The notes beneath the pieces are model-generated. The model made no database searches. It was not told the origin of the DNA and saw nothing but the letters and a program-made list of their open reading frames with translations. Positions 45,643 through 55,020 of a stretch of 64,000 bases of DNA are shown piece after piece. Each line of letters starts with the position of its first letter. Position 1 is the first letter of the stretch. The DNA comes from an uncultured Leptolyngbyaceae cyanobacterium (GTDB taxonomy: Bacteria; Cyanobacteriota; Cyanobacteriia; Leptolyngbyales; Leptolyngbyaceae). Position numbers and translations under genes: made by a program. The stretch is from positions 29,859 to 93,858 of the forward strand of contig CALIDI010000031.1 of the NCBI GenBank assembly GCA_938023035.1. The letters are read 5' to 3'.

Positions 45643-45882
45643 TCAAGCTAGAAAAAGTGTAAATTTCATGTAAATTTTTGATGAAGTATTTTGTTTGTCA
45701 AAATCCTTCAAACCTTTTTCCGGAGAGGATTTCGCCTTTTCTCCCTTTGCAAAGCGCCCATAAAACTTTTCACTGACCCGGTTGATCCCTGATCCCCAGA
45801 TAGAAAACTTCGTGATAATCTGTTGCAGTTCTGCATCCCGGAAGCGAACACGTAATGAGTTCGACTTCTTTGTTGTGCTCAT
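45643..45882 (-). CDS. Small lysine-rich hypothetical protein
   Basis: This 79-residue frame lies between purM and the divergent RlpA gene. It begins with a strand-like 'NSLRVRFRDAELQQIITKF', faintly reminiscent of a ribbon-helix-helix start, and becomes Lys/Ser-rich. No clear ribosome binding site and no family match; retained because it fills the gap and its composition is protein-like. Confidence 0.3.
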   Translation of the reverse strand: MSTTKKSNSLRVRFRDAELQQIITKFSIWGSGINRVSEKFYGRFAKGEKAKSSPEKGLKDFDKQNTSSKIYMKFTLFLA

Positions 45883-45958
45883 AAGTGGATAGGTTGGTTT
45901 AACCCGGTAATGTCTTGCAAGGTTTAAGCCTATCTCTGTTGATTTCAGTGGTAAATGA

Positions 45959-47182
45959 ATGAGTCATCGAATGTTAGGCAGTTTGACTGCAACCCTGTTG
46001 GCTTCGACTCTGATTGCCATTCCCTCTGGTAAGGCTCAGCAAGTTGATGCGACACCTACGGTGCAAACCGCCGATAGTTCAGATAGAGCTCCTTGTGAAG
46101 TTTCGACTCACACGTCTTCTGCTCCATTGGCATCAGAGTCTGATGGTTCGTCTCGTACTAAAAGCCCTTTTTCTGCCAAATCTAATTCATCCAATTCATT
46201 ACAAGTGCGGCAAGGGACAAGCCCGCTAGCCACTGTTTCGGAACCTGTTAAGCTTGGTGAGCAAGCCTCTCCAGAGTCTCAGACAGTTAATCGCTTGCCC
46301 GAAAGTATTACAAAGATTCACACCCATGAACTGTCTGGGAAACCAGCAGCAACACTTTATATCCGCAATATTCCCGTCTTAACCTTTGTTGGCGCGGCGA
46401 AGGTTGACTCTGAACCACTCAAGCAGGGGGAGCAGATCCTTGATCCATCTGCTGTCTCCCAGGATAAGGTGGGTACTGAAACACCGCCTTCTACAGTGGA
46501 CACTTTGTTAGATGTCTCCTATGGTTTGAGCCAGGTAACCGCTGAGAGCATTGATAACGATCCGCTCTGGCAAGCCAGTGCTCTGGCAACTAGGGTTAAC
46601 CAGCTCCATCGAGAAGGAGTGGACGCCTCCAAAATTGTTGTGAGCTGGAGGGAGGCTGCAAAGGGAACTGTGACTTTGGGCGATCGCTATGTCATTCAGC
46701 TAGAGGATACTGTCCTGGTCACCCTGGATGATAGAACAATTCTACCGGATGCCACTTTTAATCGTGAGCAAGATGCCCTCACGGCGGTCAATCGCCTCCG
46801 CCGGCTAATGGGAGGGGCTGAGCCTCTATCGGAGGTGTTGGGTAAGCCCAAATCTGCGGCACCCAGGATTGCAGCTGTTTCTAAGGTACTATACCAATTG
46901 AGTGGGCTGGCTTCCTGGTATGGGCCGGGTTTCCATGGAAATTTAAGCGCCAGTGGTGAGGTTTATAACCAGCATGCTATGACGGCGGCCCACCCCAGTT
47001 TACCCTTTGGTACCCAGGTGCGTGTCACAAATCTGGATAATGGTCGGTCGGTCGTTGTTCGTATTAATGACCGCGGCCCTTACTATGGTGGACGGATTAT
47101 TGATCTGTCAACGGCTGCCGCTCAAGTGATTGGCATGGTGCATACGGGCGTCGCTCGTGTCCGTGTTGATGTGTTGCGGTAG
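45959..47182 (+). CDS. RlpA-like double-psi beta-barrel protein
   Basis: The 407-residue protein has an N-terminal signal peptide ('[20 protein letters not shown]'), a long Ser/Thr-rich low-complexity stretch (about 30-110), a middle domain, and a C-terminal RlpA domain: '[44 protein letters not shown]' with '[20 protein letters not shown]'. RlpA proteins cleave or bind denuded peptidoglycan at septa. No SPOR domain follows, as in many cyanobacterial homologues. It is exported to the periplasm. Confidence 0.88.
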   Translation: MSHRMLGSLTATLLASTLIAIPSGKAQQVDATPTVQTADSSDRAPCEVSTHTSSAPLASESDGSSRTKSPFSAKSNSSNSLQVRQGTSPLATVSEPVKLGEQASPESQTVNRLPESITKIHTHELSGKPAATLYIRNIPVLTFVGAAKVDSEPLKQGEQILDPSAVSQDKVGTETPPSTVDTLLDVSYGLSQVTAESIDNDPLWQASALATRVNQLHREGVDASKIVVSWREAAKGTVTLGDRYVIQLEDTVLVTLDDRTILPDATFNREQDALTAVNRLRRLMGGAEPLSEVLGKPKSAAPRIAAVSKVLYQLSGLASWYGPGFHGNLSASGEVYNQHAMTAAHPSLPFGTQVRVTNLDNGRSVVVRINDRGPYYGGRIIDLSTAAAQVIGMVHTGVARVRVDVLR

Positions 47183-47396
47183 GGGCTAAGCGTCTGGAAT
47201 CTTAAAAGCCTGGCAACCGACTCCCGTGGAATAGGTTGCCTTGAGAATAACGATTCGTCTCGTTTTGCCGCAGATAGCAGAGCAAGCTCAGGTAAGGGCG
47301 GGGTGTAGAGGTGCTACCCTCACACTCTGCCTATTTACCCAGCTTTTTGCTCATCTGTCTTTATGGATACGTCACTTATATACGTCTAAATTACGT

Positions 47397-48545
47397 CTAA
47401 ATCGGTGCAAAGCTCTGGTATTGTCCCTGGTCAACGATGCCGGTCACAGACAAGTTCTGATTGAAAATGACTAGGTTTGCCCGATAGCCGGGCGCAATTT
47501 TGCCGAGTTCTTGGGCGTAGCCGATCGCCGCTGCTGGATAAAGGGATGCCATACGCAGGGCCTCTGCCAGGGGAAGGGAGAGCTGATCGACGCAGTTTTT
47601 TACCGCCTCAATCATGGTGAGAGCCGACCCGCCCAAGGTGCCATCGGCAGCAACGCATTTGCCATCTTGATAAAAAACCTCTTGGCCGCCGATGACAAAT
47701 GAGGCCAGGGTTGCGCCAGCCGGGGGGGTTGCATCGGTAACGAGAAACAGGCGATCGCCCTTAATCTTTTGGGCCAAGGCAATAGATTGAAAGTGGACGT
47801 GATGCCCATCGGCAATAATGCCCGCATAGATGTCGGCCCGATTGAGCACGGCTCCCACCATGCCAGGGCTGCGCCCCTGCCAGGGGGTCATGGCGTTAAA
47901 CAAATGAGTTGCCATCGTGATACCGGCATCAAAACCCGCGATTGCCTGCTCGTATGTCGCATCTGTATGCCCAGCCGCTACCACCACTCCTGCTGCGGTG
48001 AGGAATTGGATCGCGGCAGGTTCCACTATTTCTGGAGCTAGGGTGATTAACCGCCTGCCAACGGAGTCGGCCTGTGCAATGCACTTTAACATCGGCCCAT
48101 CAGGTGGTCGGATGTAGTCCCCATTGTGGATGCCCTTACGGCGAGGGTTTAAGTAGGGGCCTTCTAGATGCACGCCTAAGACCTGGGAGGAATGGTGCTG
48201 GCGATAGGCTGCGACAACTTCTAAGGCTGTGATCATGTCTGCATCGCACGCCGTAATCAAAGTCGGCAAAAAGCTCGTGGTACCACTGCGCAGATTGGTC
48301 TGATGCATCACCTCTAGAGTGGCGGGTGCAATCTGGTCATTAAACATGACTCCGCCACAACCATTCAGTTGCAGATCAATAAACCCAGGGGCCACATAGT
48401 GACCTTGTAAATCCACTTGGGGTAAATCGGCGGGTAGTTGAAACGGAGGGAGCAGCGCCTGAATGCGATCGCCCACGACCCAGATAGCTAAGTCGTGTAA
48501 CTCTGCGGCTCCGGTAAACAGGGTGCCATTAGTCAGCGCATACAT
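47397..48545 (-). CDS. nagA: N-acetylglucosamine-6-phosphate deacetylase
   Basis: The 382-residue amidohydrolase has 'YVAPGFIDLQLNGCGG', 'GVHLEGPYLNPRRKGIHN' (metal-binding His and Glu), 'VAAGHTDATYEQ', 'ATHLFNAMTPWQGRSPG' and 'LVTDATPPAG' (catalytic Asp), as in NagA. It deacetylates GlcNAc-6-P in amino-sugar recycling. Its ATG lies 3 nt after the stop of the DUF2996 gene on the same strand. Confidence 0.94.
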   Translation of the reverse strand: MYALTNGTLFTGAAELHDLAIWVVGDRIQALLPPFQLPADLPQVDLQGHYVAPGFIDLQLNGCGGVMFNDQIAPATLEVMHQTNLRSGTTSFLPTLITACDADMITALEVVAAYRQHHSSQVLGVHLEGPYLNPRRKGIHNGDYIRPPDGPMLKCIAQADSVGRRLITLAPEIVEPAAIQFLTAAGVVVAAGHTDATYEQAIAGFDAGITMATHLFNAMTPWQGRSPGMVGAVLNRADIYAGIIADGHHVHFQSIALAQKIKGDRLFLVTDATPPAGATLASFVIGGQEVFYQDGKCVAADGTLGGSALTMIEAVKNCVDQLSLPLAEALRMASLYPAAAIGYAQELGKIAPGYRANLVIFNQNLSVTGIVDQGQYQSFAPI

Positions 48546-48548
48546 CAG

Positions 48549-49103
48549 TTAATTGCGAACCAGCCACTTCTGAGCGTTAAGCCGTTGCAGGGTGCGATCA
48601 ACCAGTAGAGATAAATCAACCCGGCGCTCATCAATCAAAAAAGACTCTAGCGTGCTGGGTTTGTTGCCGCTTTCGCTGCAAGAAAACCCTTTTTTGCCCT
48701 TAATATCTTCATCAAAAAAATAAATGTTAAAAGCTCGGAGTTGGTTGCCTTCAACTAACCATCGGCCTGCGACTTGCCAGCACTCTGGAGCCTCAGCATA
48801 GCCCGCGATCGGGATGGGCTGTTTCGCAAAGGTCAAACTCACCGAGCGGATTCCCTGCTCGCTCAGGCCAGCCTCTAATCCAGGGACATAATGCTGCTGA
48901 ATAAACTCGGCAAAGGGCTGATCTTCCAAGGCGGGGGGTTTTTCCTTCTTTGCCGCTGGCTTTGCTGCCGGCTTTGCCTCTGCACCCGCCTCAGCTTTTG
49001 GGGGAGTTTTGGCTTTAGGAGCAGCCTTGGCTGTTTCGGGGGTTGCCTTTTCTGAAGGAGTGGCTTCTTCTGGAGTTGGGTTGGGAGTCGTTTCTTCTGC
49101 CAT
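48549..49103 (-). CDS. DUF2996 protein
   Basis: From the ATG at 49103 the protein is 184 residues. The first 65 are a Lys/Ala/Pro/Glu-rich tail without fixed structure; the rest is a compact domain with 'PFAEFIQQHYVPGLEAGLSEQGIRSVSL' and 'GYAEAPECWQVAGRW'. This resembles DUF2996, restricted to cyanobacteria and plants (possibly related to LPA2-type photosystem II assembly factors, but I cannot confirm this). It immediately precedes nagA. Confidence 0.7.
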   Translation of the reverse strand: MAEETTPNPTPEEATPSEKATPETAKAAPKAKTPPKAEAGAEAKPAAKPAAKKEKPPALEDQPFAEFIQQHYVPGLEAGLSEQGIRSVSLTFAKQPIPIAGYAEAPECWQVAGRWLVEGNQLRAFNIYFFDEDIKGKKGFSCSESGNKPSTLESFLIDERRVDLSLLVDRTLQRLNAQKWLVRN

Positions 49104-49259
49104 GCCGAGGGTCAATCCTTTGGAGTTGATTGTCGATGGGCTGATATTCTGGTGTTTATCTTAATGGAGCTGTAGTCAAAAGGCAAAAAGGCCATCGGTT
49201 TTTCTGGTAGGAACGTTCAGATTAAAGGAGGCGATGTGGTTGACAAAGGAAACGCTCGA

Positions 49260-49748
49260 ATGAAGCCGGTCGCTGTGGCGTTTACCCTCTCCTGGGAAGA
49301 ACGCTGGCAATCCTTGAGGGCTGGCCTGGTGAGTGCGGGGGCGACCAGCCTGGTGGTTTGTGGGATTCTCTGTGGCCGTCAGTGGCTCCCCCGATTCTGG
49401 CCAGTCTTGCCGCCTGTGCAACCGTTGGCGCTGACTGATGGGCTTTTGCTAGTAGCGATCGCCCAATTGTCTGGCTTTCTCTTTGGGGTTACCTATCGCT
49501 ATATCGTGCGGCAGGATAATAACCCCCATTTGCGGGCAGGGGCGGTGGGTGCCTTTAGTTTAGTGCGGGGCTTGGCCCAGATCGAAGCCGGGGGTGGGGC
49601 TTCGATCAGCTTGTGGCTGCTTTTTTTGCTAGAAAGCTTTGCCCTATTTCTGGGTGCACGGCTGGCGTTAGATGGAGCCATCAACAGGGGCTGGGTAAAG
49701 CCCTACCCATCTGCTTTGGCCCCTGCGGCTGACAATTTATCAAATTAG
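49260..49748 (+). CDS. Hypothetical membrane protein
   Basis: From the ATG at 49260 this 162-residue protein has hydrophobic segments at about 21-39, 57-75 and 112-137, with a hairpin of conserved-looking 'YRYIVRQDNNPHLRAGAVGAFSLVRGLAQIE' between the second and third. The upstream GTG at 49236 is another candidate. The 'RQDNNPHL-AGVV-AFGLVR' phrase recurs in cyanobacterial proteins of unknown function as I recall; no role is assigned. Confidence 0.65.
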   Translation: MKPVAVAFTLSWEERWQSLRAGLVSAGATSLVVCGILCGRQWLPRFWPVLPPVQPLALTDGLLLVAIAQLSGFLFGVTYRYIVRQDNNPHLRAGAVGAFSLVRGLAQIEAGGGASISLWLLFLLESFALFLGARLALDGAINRGWVKPYPSALAPAADNLSN

Positions 49749-49809
49749 AGTTGCCTAGATTTGCCACTCATCTGAGCGCCAAACACTTGACTTCTACTTA
49801 ACTTCCTCC

Positions 49810-49841
49810 CGGTGGAAGCGGGGGTGTCTCCACCGATTTTT
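49810..49841 (+). terminator. Intrinsic terminator after the membrane-protein gene
   Basis: CGGTGGA (49810-49816) and TCCACCG (49829-49835) make a 7-bp stem with a 12-nt loop, followed by ATTTTT. It lies 62 nt after the stop codon of the hypothetical membrane protein and 105 nt before hisB. Confidence 0.65.
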
Positions 49842-49945
49842 CAGGTCTAGTCTTGGACAAGGGGCAAATATTGCCATGGTCTTCTTTCTGGAGTTTCCCT
49901 TTCTGGTCATAATAGGTTTACTGCACGTTCTATTGATTGATTCCT

Positions 49946-50587
49946 ATGCAAACGAGCGATCGCCCGCGTGAGTTATCAGTTCAGCTTGATCAACTGCCTG
50001 CTCGAATAGCGACCGTTAGCCGCAAAACCGGGGAAACCGATGTGCAAGTCACTCTAAACCTGGATGGTACCGGGCATTGTTTGGCTCAAACCGGGATTCC
50101 TTTTCTTGACCATATGCTGCATCAAGTTGCCTCCCATGGTCTGGTTGACCTAGAGGTGCGAGCTGTGGGGGATTATGCAATTGATGACCATCACACCAAT
50201 GAGGATGTAGGAATCACTTTGGGAATGGCCTTACATCAGGCCCTGGGCGATCGCAAGGGAATTGTGCGGTTTGGCCACTTTATTGCCCCCCTGGATGAAG
50301 CCCTGATTCAAGTGGCTCTGGATTTTTCGGGTCGGCCTCACCTCACCTATGGGTTAGAGATTCCGACTCAGCGCGTCGGCACCTACGATACTCAATTAGT
50401 CCGAGAATTTTTTGTGGCGTTAGTGAACCACTCCCAGATGACGCTACATCTGCGGCAGCTTGATGGAGTGAACTCTCACCATATTATTGAGGCGACGTTT
50501 AAGGCCTTTGCGCGATCGCTACGGATGGCGACCGAGGCTGACCATCGCCGTGCTCAAAGCATTCCTAGCTCTAAGGGGGTGATTTAA
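49946..50587 (+). CDS. hisB: Imidazoleglycerol-phosphate dehydratase
   Basis: The 213-residue protein from the ATG at 49946 has two histidine-rich metal motifs, '[20 protein letters not shown]' and '[14 protein letters not shown]', then '[21 protein letters not shown]' and '[20 protein letters not shown]', as in bacterial HisB (monofunctional dehydratase). It performs the sixth step of histidine synthesis using two Mn2+ ions per site. It is not in a his operon, as usual in cyanobacteria. Confidence 0.97.
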   Translation: MQTSDRPRELSVQLDQLPARIATVSRKTGETDVQVTLNLDGTGHCLAQTGIPFLDHMLHQVASHGLVDLEVRAVGDYAIDDHHTNEDVGITLGMALHQALGDRKGIVRFGHFIAPLDEALIQVALDFSGRPHLTYGLEIPTQRVGTYDTQLVREFFVALVNHSQMTLHLRQLDGVNSHHIIEATFKAFARSLRMATEADHRRAQSIPSSKGVI

Positions 50588-50979
50588 CACACCTCCGCCG
50601 CACTTCTGAGAGGATTCTTTAGCTTGCTTAGACGGCTCACCTACCAAGGCTTTGAAGGCTGAAGTTTTGAATGCCGAAGTTTTGACTGTTGTTAGTCCCT
50701 GCGCTGGGTTCGTCAACACGTGGCAACTCTCACAGGAGCGACCGTGAATTTTGTGGGAGAGCTGCACTCTTGCCGCAGGGTCTTTTGAATTCTGCGCAGC
50801 CGAGCAAGTTCCCTGAGTTTTGATACCAACTTAAACCCAGAAGTTGGCAGATACTCGATTGCATGCTTGGCGTTGCCGAACGGCTGCTAGCCAAAATCGC
50901 CAATCATTTAATCCGCTTACCACCAGTTTAAAATCCAAAACAGTGTGATTTGCTTGTTTCTTGATTTTCTAAAACTTCT
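50588..50979. other. Intergenic region between hisB and the peroxiredoxin gene
   Basis: About 390 bp. A minus-strand frame contains a CESCH heme-like motif but lacks a convincing start and overlaps hisB, so it is not called. Short degenerate duplicates of GAAGTTTTGA occur near 50660-50690. Nothing else is seen. Confidence 0.35.
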
Positions 50980-51438
50980 ATGACTCTCAACATTGGAGAC
51001 CCCGCCCCCGATTTCAGCCTGCCCGATGCCCAGGGGAACCTTGTGAATCTCGCAGACCTGAGGGGGCGTCGGGTAGTGCTGTACTTCTATCCCCGTGATA
51101 ATACCCCTGGCTGTACGAAGGAGGCCTGTGCTTTTCGCGATGCTTACAGTGAGTTTGAAGGAAGAGACATCGTGGTGCTGGGCGTGAGTACGGATGATGC
51201 TAAATCCCACGAAAAGTTTGCCACAAAGTTTAATCTGCCTTTTCCTTTACTTGTTGATGCTGACGGTAAGGTGGCAACGGCTTATGAAAGCTACGGGCCA
51301 AAAAAGTTTATGGGCAAAGAGTATATCGGCATTACCCGCAACACGTTTGTGATTGATTCGGAGGGTAAGATTGAGAAAATTTACAAAAAGGTTAAACCGG
51401 AAGCCCATATCCAGCAGTTGCTGGAAGATTTGGATTAA
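50980..51438 (+). CDS. Peroxiredoxin Q (bacterioferritin comigratory protein type)
   Basis: The 152-residue protein has the AhpC/TSA fold with 'YFYPRDNTPGCTKEACAFRD': peroxidatic C45 and resolving C50 five residues later, the hallmark of the PrxQ/BCP group. It reduces hydroperoxides with thioredoxin as donor. No signal peptide, so it is cytoplasmic. Single gene. Confidence 0.94.
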   Translation: MTLNIGDPAPDFSLPDAQGNLVNLADLRGRRVVLYFYPRDNTPGCTKEACAFRDAYSEFEGRDIVVLGVSTDDAKSHEKFATKFNLPFPLLVDADGKVATAYESYGPKKFMGKEYIGITRNTFVIDSEGKIEKIYKKVKPEAHIQQLLEDLD

Positions 51439-51521
51439 CACTTTGGGTATGGCGTTTGTGCATCCGCTTTGTGTTTCGCCTAAGCTAAACTAGCGTTTAT
51501 CTCTTACAGGTGCGATCGCCT

Positions 51522-51977
51522 ATGCGGCGCTGGTGGCATTTTATTCAAACCGTTCTCGGTATTATTTTTCGCCATCCGGTCATGGGTACAAGCATTATCC
51601 CCATTCTGCCGGATGGCACAATTGTGCTAGTGCAGCGCAGTGACAACGGTAAATGGGCGCTCCCCGGTGGCATGGTGGACTGGGGGGAGGATATTGCTTC
51701 TACCGTTCAGCGTGAGTTGGCTGAAGAAACGGGTCTTCAAGTGGCCCATATGGGACGTTTAGTTGGGGTTTATTCTTCTCCAGAGCGAGATGGGCGGGTG
51801 CATTCCATCTGTGTAGTGGTAGAAGCAAAGGTAACTGGTACGCCACAGGTGCAAGACCCAAATGAGGTATTAGCGGTGAAAGCCTTTTCTCTGGATACCT
51901 TGCCAATGGGGCGGCTCTCCCACGACCATGACCAACAGCTTCAAGACTATTTTGACGGCATTACCCGCCTAGCTTAG
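51522..51977 (+). CDS. Nudix hydrolase
   Basis: The 151-residue protein from the ATG at 51522 has a perfect Nudix box, G-x5-E-x7-REL-x-EE-x-G-L, in the stretch beginning 'GGMVDWGEDIASTVQREL'. It hydrolyses a nucleoside diphosphate linked to another moiety; the substrate is unknown. The GTG at 51510 is an alternative start. It is 83 bp downstream of the peroxiredoxin gene, possibly co-transcribed. Confidence 0.9.
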   Translation: MRRWWHFIQTVLGIIFRHPVMGTSIIPILPDGTIVLVQRSDNGKWALPGGMVDWGEDIASTVQRELAEETGLQVAHMGRLVGVYSSPERDGRVHSICVVVEAKVTGTPQVQDPNEVLAVKAFSLDTLPMGRLSHDHDQQLQDYFDGITRLA

Positions 51978-52058
51978 AAAGAAACCCTATTTATTGGTGT
52001 TGATGAGTAGAGCCACGCCAATAGCAATCAAGCAGGGCTGTTACTGACCCATGACCGG

Positions 52059-52472
52059 CTAGAGCTGATCGGATTTGGGCGATCGCCGTTGTGCCTGTTT
52101 TTTCTGTTGGTAGGCTCCGTAAGCCTTTTGAGAAGCCCCTCGCGATCTCAAGTAAGCTTTGTATTTTGCTGATTTACGGAAACCCCTCAGATTTTGAGCG
52201 TCCAGATCCGTCGCCAGATCATCAATGGCCGCTAGCTTTAAATTCAGCGAAGCACAACTCGGAGCCAAGGCCAGCGCCATTTTGGCCCGGTTTAAACTCT
52301 GGTGGGCACTGGCTAAATCGGCGGCATCAGCATAGCGGGTTGCTTCCTGTTTGGCCCGGGCAGCAATCTGCAAGCGCCCCCGGTTTTTTTGAACCGGCAG
52401 AAACTGCGGTAACAGGGAATTTAGCACCTCAACAAATTCGTCTAAAGACCAGTGAGGCTGGTGGTTTGCCAA
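52059..52472 (-). CDS. Hypothetical protein
   Basis: This 137-residue frame has only a TTG available as start (52472); an in-frame stop lies shortly upstream. The product is mostly helical, rich in Ala, Lys and Gln, with 'SLNRAKMALALAPSCASLNLKLAAIDDLA' and a basic C-terminal tail. I do not recognise it. It lies just downstream of coaX on the same strand. Confidence 0.45.
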   Translation of the reverse strand: MANHQPHWSLDEFVEVLNSLLPQFLPVQKNRGRLQIAARAKQEATRYADAADLASAHQSLNRAKMALALAPSCASLNLKLAAIDDLATDLDAQNLRGFRKSAKYKAYLRSRGASQKAYGAYQQKKQAQRRSPKSDQL

Positions 52473-52551
52473 CTGTTGGAGTGTGCTTGTATTAGACTGT
52501 CAATATCAGCTTTTACTGTTAAAGCTGACAGGTTGGATGGGCTGCTGGCCT

Positions 52552-53301
52552 TTAAGGGCTGGCTGACTGTTGCCGGTTGCGAACCGCGCGGATTCCATAA
52601 AAAATCAGGTTTGGCTCCAGATAGATGGGAAGTGCGTGGTGCGATCGCTGTTGCAAGGCTTGATGCAAGAACGGCCCATCCCCTCCGGTTAATGTCACCA
52701 GACTCTGGGGATAGGACTGCTGCCAATCAGCAATAAATGCCTCCAGTCCTGCTAATAGCGTATGGACAATGCCGCTGGCGATCGCGGTTTCAGTATTTGT
52801 CGCCCATCGGGGCGGCAGCGACCCATCTAAAGTGGGTGGAGCCACAGGGGGTAGAGCCGCTGTTTGGCTGCCTAATGCTTGAAATTGCAGCCGCAAGCCC
52901 GGCAGAATGGCTCCTCCGACAAACTGATGCTTGGCATCAGCACCTGTTAAAGTGAGGGCTGTGCCGCCGTCAATCACAAGAACGGGAGCCTGGAATTGAG
53001 CGATCGCCCCCCAGAGCGCCAAGGCCCGGTCAATCCCCAAAGTCGGGTACATCCCCTGAATCGGGATATCTTTAAGCATTAGGGTGTGACAATTGGGCAA
53101 ACACTCCCAAAATGGTGTTTGGGCTGGTACAACTGAAGCTAACCATAGCTCAATAGACGCATCCAGTGGGTAACCAGGGGGTTCCCTTTCTAAGGGGTCG
53201 GTATCCCAGGTTTGCACTAAAGAATCGGCCTGAAATTTGGCCCAGTGTAACCGAGAGTTACCAATTATTAACGCTAGCCACTCGGTTTGGGGTTTCCTCA
53301 T
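52552..53301 (-). CDS. coaX: Type III pantothenate kinase
   Basis: The 249-residue protein from the ATG at 53301 has the ASKHA-type motifs 'LIIGNSRLHWAKF' (phosphate 1; D-x-G-N-T/S in the canonical form, here I-x-G-N-S), 'GIDRALALWGA' and 'VLVIDGGTALTLTGAD', then 'GGAILPGLRLQFQAL'. It phosphorylates pantothenate to start CoA synthesis. The missing N-terminal Asp of the phosphate-1 motif is worth noting. Longer starts up to 53448 are not homologous. Confidence 0.88.
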   Translation of the reverse strand: MRKPQTEWLALIIGNSRLHWAKFQADSLVQTWDTDPLEREPPGYPLDASIELWLASVVPAQTPFWECLPNCHTLMLKDIPIQGMYPTLGIDRALALWGAIAQFQAPVLVIDGGTALTLTGADAKHQFVGGAILPGLRLQFQALGSQTAALPPVAPPTLDGSLPPRWATNTETAIASGIVHTLLAGLEAFIADWQQSYPQSLVTLTGGDGPFLHQALQQRSHHALPIYLEPNLIFYGIRAVRNRQQSASP

Positions 53302-53552
53302 AGAGCGATCGCCACCGGATTTAGGAAAGGATGCAGGAGTAAAACCCCTGACTGGGGGCGACGCTCCCATCCTCTGTGAACCCCGAATGGACTCAGCAAC
53401 CGGGCAATCGCAAGCCGCACCGATAACGGCTGAGGCCGTAGACGGCATCCTCTCAGAACCTGTACAGGTGGATACGGGTCGTCCTCACTTGGGGAAATCT
53501 GATGGTGCAACCTGCCCCTACTCAATGCTTGAGACGACTGAATTCTAGTTTT

Positions 53553-54389
53553 TTAGGCTTCGGCTTCCTCGTGCTCTACAACAAACACATTCGAGTAAAG
53601 ATTAGCAATAATCTGCTTGCCCTGAAGGGTGAGCGACAGGTAGCCAAGGGCATCCCGCACGTAGGGATAGACCCCGTGCCAGTAAAACTTGGGATAGTTT
53701 TTGCGTAAATCGCCAGGATGACGATAGCCCAGCGCCTTATTGACCCCGGTTTCTTCAAATTCATAAAATAACGCTGCAATCTTTTTAAGATAACGGGGGT
53801 CGCTGAGTTGCCCGATCAGGTCAGAGGCACGAATCAGCCCTGCATTACTGGTCGTTTCTTGGTGGTCTTCGGCGGCGGGCACCGGAAAGCGAGTTAACTC
53901 AATGTTGCGTTTGATAATTTCGGCATCAATCAACTTATGCCCCCCAAAGCGCTCGTCAATAAAGAGTTTGGCGCGATCAACATGGTAGGGTGTTAGGGCT
54001 GCATCAGTCGAACCGGGAGCGAGGGCTACCATTTTGCCATCTTTGCCAGTGGCGTACATCCCATCTTGATCATGGCGACAGACCCCTTTTACATAGCCAA
54101 TATCGTGGCACACCAGAGAAATGATGTAATGCAACCAGTCATCACAAGAGACCCCGCCTTCCCGGATGTGTTTACCTCGCAAAATTTCTTGCCCTACTAG
54201 GGTCACCAGAATGGAATGCTCAACGTTGTGATATAGGGCATCACTGTTGGCAATGTTTTCCATGGCCATGCCCCCGACCCAGGCAATGATATCTTCGTAG
54301 TCGGATTTTAGACCGCCATAAGTGCGCCGGTAACCTTCTTTGAGCTTCAGCACAAAGTCTTCAATCAATAGCTCGGTGGCATTAAACAT
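53553..54389 (-). CDS. HD-domain metal-dependent phosphohydrolase-like protein
   Basis: From the ATG at 54389 the protein is 278 residues. The HD residues are visible: H54 and H58 in 'ALYHNVEHSI' and H95-D96 in 'SLVCHDIGYVKG'. The opening 'MFNATELLIEDFVLKLKEGYRRTYG' recalls a cyanobacterial HD family (Npun_R2479 type, from memory). HD proteins hydrolyse phosphate esters or cyclic nucleotides; the substrate is unknown. Cytoplasmic. Confidence 0.8.
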   Translation of the reverse strand: MFNATELLIEDFVLKLKEGYRRTYGGLKSDYEDIIAWVGGMAMENIANSDALYHNVEHSILVTLVGQEILRGKHIREGGVSCDDWLHYIISLVCHDIGYVKGVCRHDQDGMYATGKDGKMVALAPGSTDAALTPYHVDRAKLFIDERFGGHKLIDAEIIKRNIELTRFPVPAAEDHQETTSNAGLIRASDLIGQLSDPRYLKKIAALFYEFEETGVNKALGYRHPGDLRKNYPKFYWHGVYPYVRDALGYLSLTLQGKQIIANLYSNVFVVEHEEAEA

Positions 54390-54692
54390 ATTGCTGTGTC
54401 GAGGCAATGATGGCTAGAACAGACTAGGTTTTCTAGATTTGTAGGTGGGCCTTGGAAGCCCATTTGCGTTTGATCAAGCGGGGCTAAGAAGTGACTTGGC
54501 TCATAGTCTACAGAAAATGCTAGCGCTAAGGAGAGGGATGGCTGACTCCTTGATGGCGATCGCGGTAGGGCGATCGCCAAAGTGCAAAGCTGAAGACATT
54601 ACTACCTATGTATAGCATTCAGCAAAATTTCGTTGAGTCCGTACAGTTATCTCATTTCCCTATTTAAGCTTTATAATAGTCAAACACTACAT
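54390..54692. other. Intergenic region between HD-domain gene and tRNA-Gly
   Basis: About 300 bp. Two HIP1 palindromes at 54555-54563 and 54570-54578 (GGCGATCGC and GCGATCGCC) can pair as a 9-bp hairpin with a 6-nt loop. AT-rich DNA just before 54693 should hold the tRNA promoter. Confidence 0.45.
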
Positions 54693-54763
54693 GCGGGTAT
54701 AGTTTAGTGGTAAAACGAAAGCTTCCCAAGCTTTAGTTGCGAGTTCGATTCTCGCTACCCGCT
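54693..54763 (+). tRNA. tRNA-Gly (CCC)
   Basis: A 71-nt cloverleaf with acceptor GCGGGTA/TACCCGC, anticodon stem AAAGC/GCTTT with loop TTCCCAA giving CCC, and T-loop GTTCGATT. The discriminator is T and no CCA is encoded. Confidence 0.94.
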
Positions 54764-54771
54764 TTTTAACT

Positions 54772-54811
54772 CACTGAACGGTAGTTAAGTGCTGTTCAGT
54801 GGCGCTTTTCT
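54772..54811 (+). terminator. Probable terminator after tRNA-Gly
   Basis: CACTGAAC (54772-54779) and GTTCAGTG (54794-54801) form a perfect 8-bp stem with a 14-nt loop, followed by GCGCTTTTC. It starts 9 nt after the tRNA. Confidence 0.55.
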
Positions 54812-54880
54812 CGGTTCGGCTACCTCAAGATGGCTCTCAACAAGGCCTGGTAGGCCTAGGTCTAGCTACCTTCACCCCTT

Positions 54881-55020
54881 TCTTGAATGCCCGTTAGGGC
54901 TATATCCCTCTCCTAGAGTATGAGAGGGGCTTCGAGCCGTCTCCCTTTCTCCTTTGATGGGAGAACTGGGGAATGGGGATGGCTTGGGCTAGTCCAGAAA
55001 TTTCTGCCTTGCTGTACTAG
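54881..55020 (+). repeat. Interspersed intergenic repeat, copy D (longest)
   Basis: Starts TCTTGAATGCCCGTTAGGGC, has a CCTCTC/GAGAGG hairpin and TTTGATGGGAGAACTGGGG, and ends GGGCTAGTCCAGAAATTT, CTGCC, TTGCTGTACTAG. It aligns with copy B for about 115 bp and shares its ends with copies A and C. Confidence 0.7.

Noticed and set aside
50519..50767. Minus-strand frame with a CESCH heme-like motif
   Set aside because: It overlaps hisB, has no convincing ATG or ribosome binding site, and the surrounding sequence shows no cytochrome features; a single CxxCH can occur by chance.
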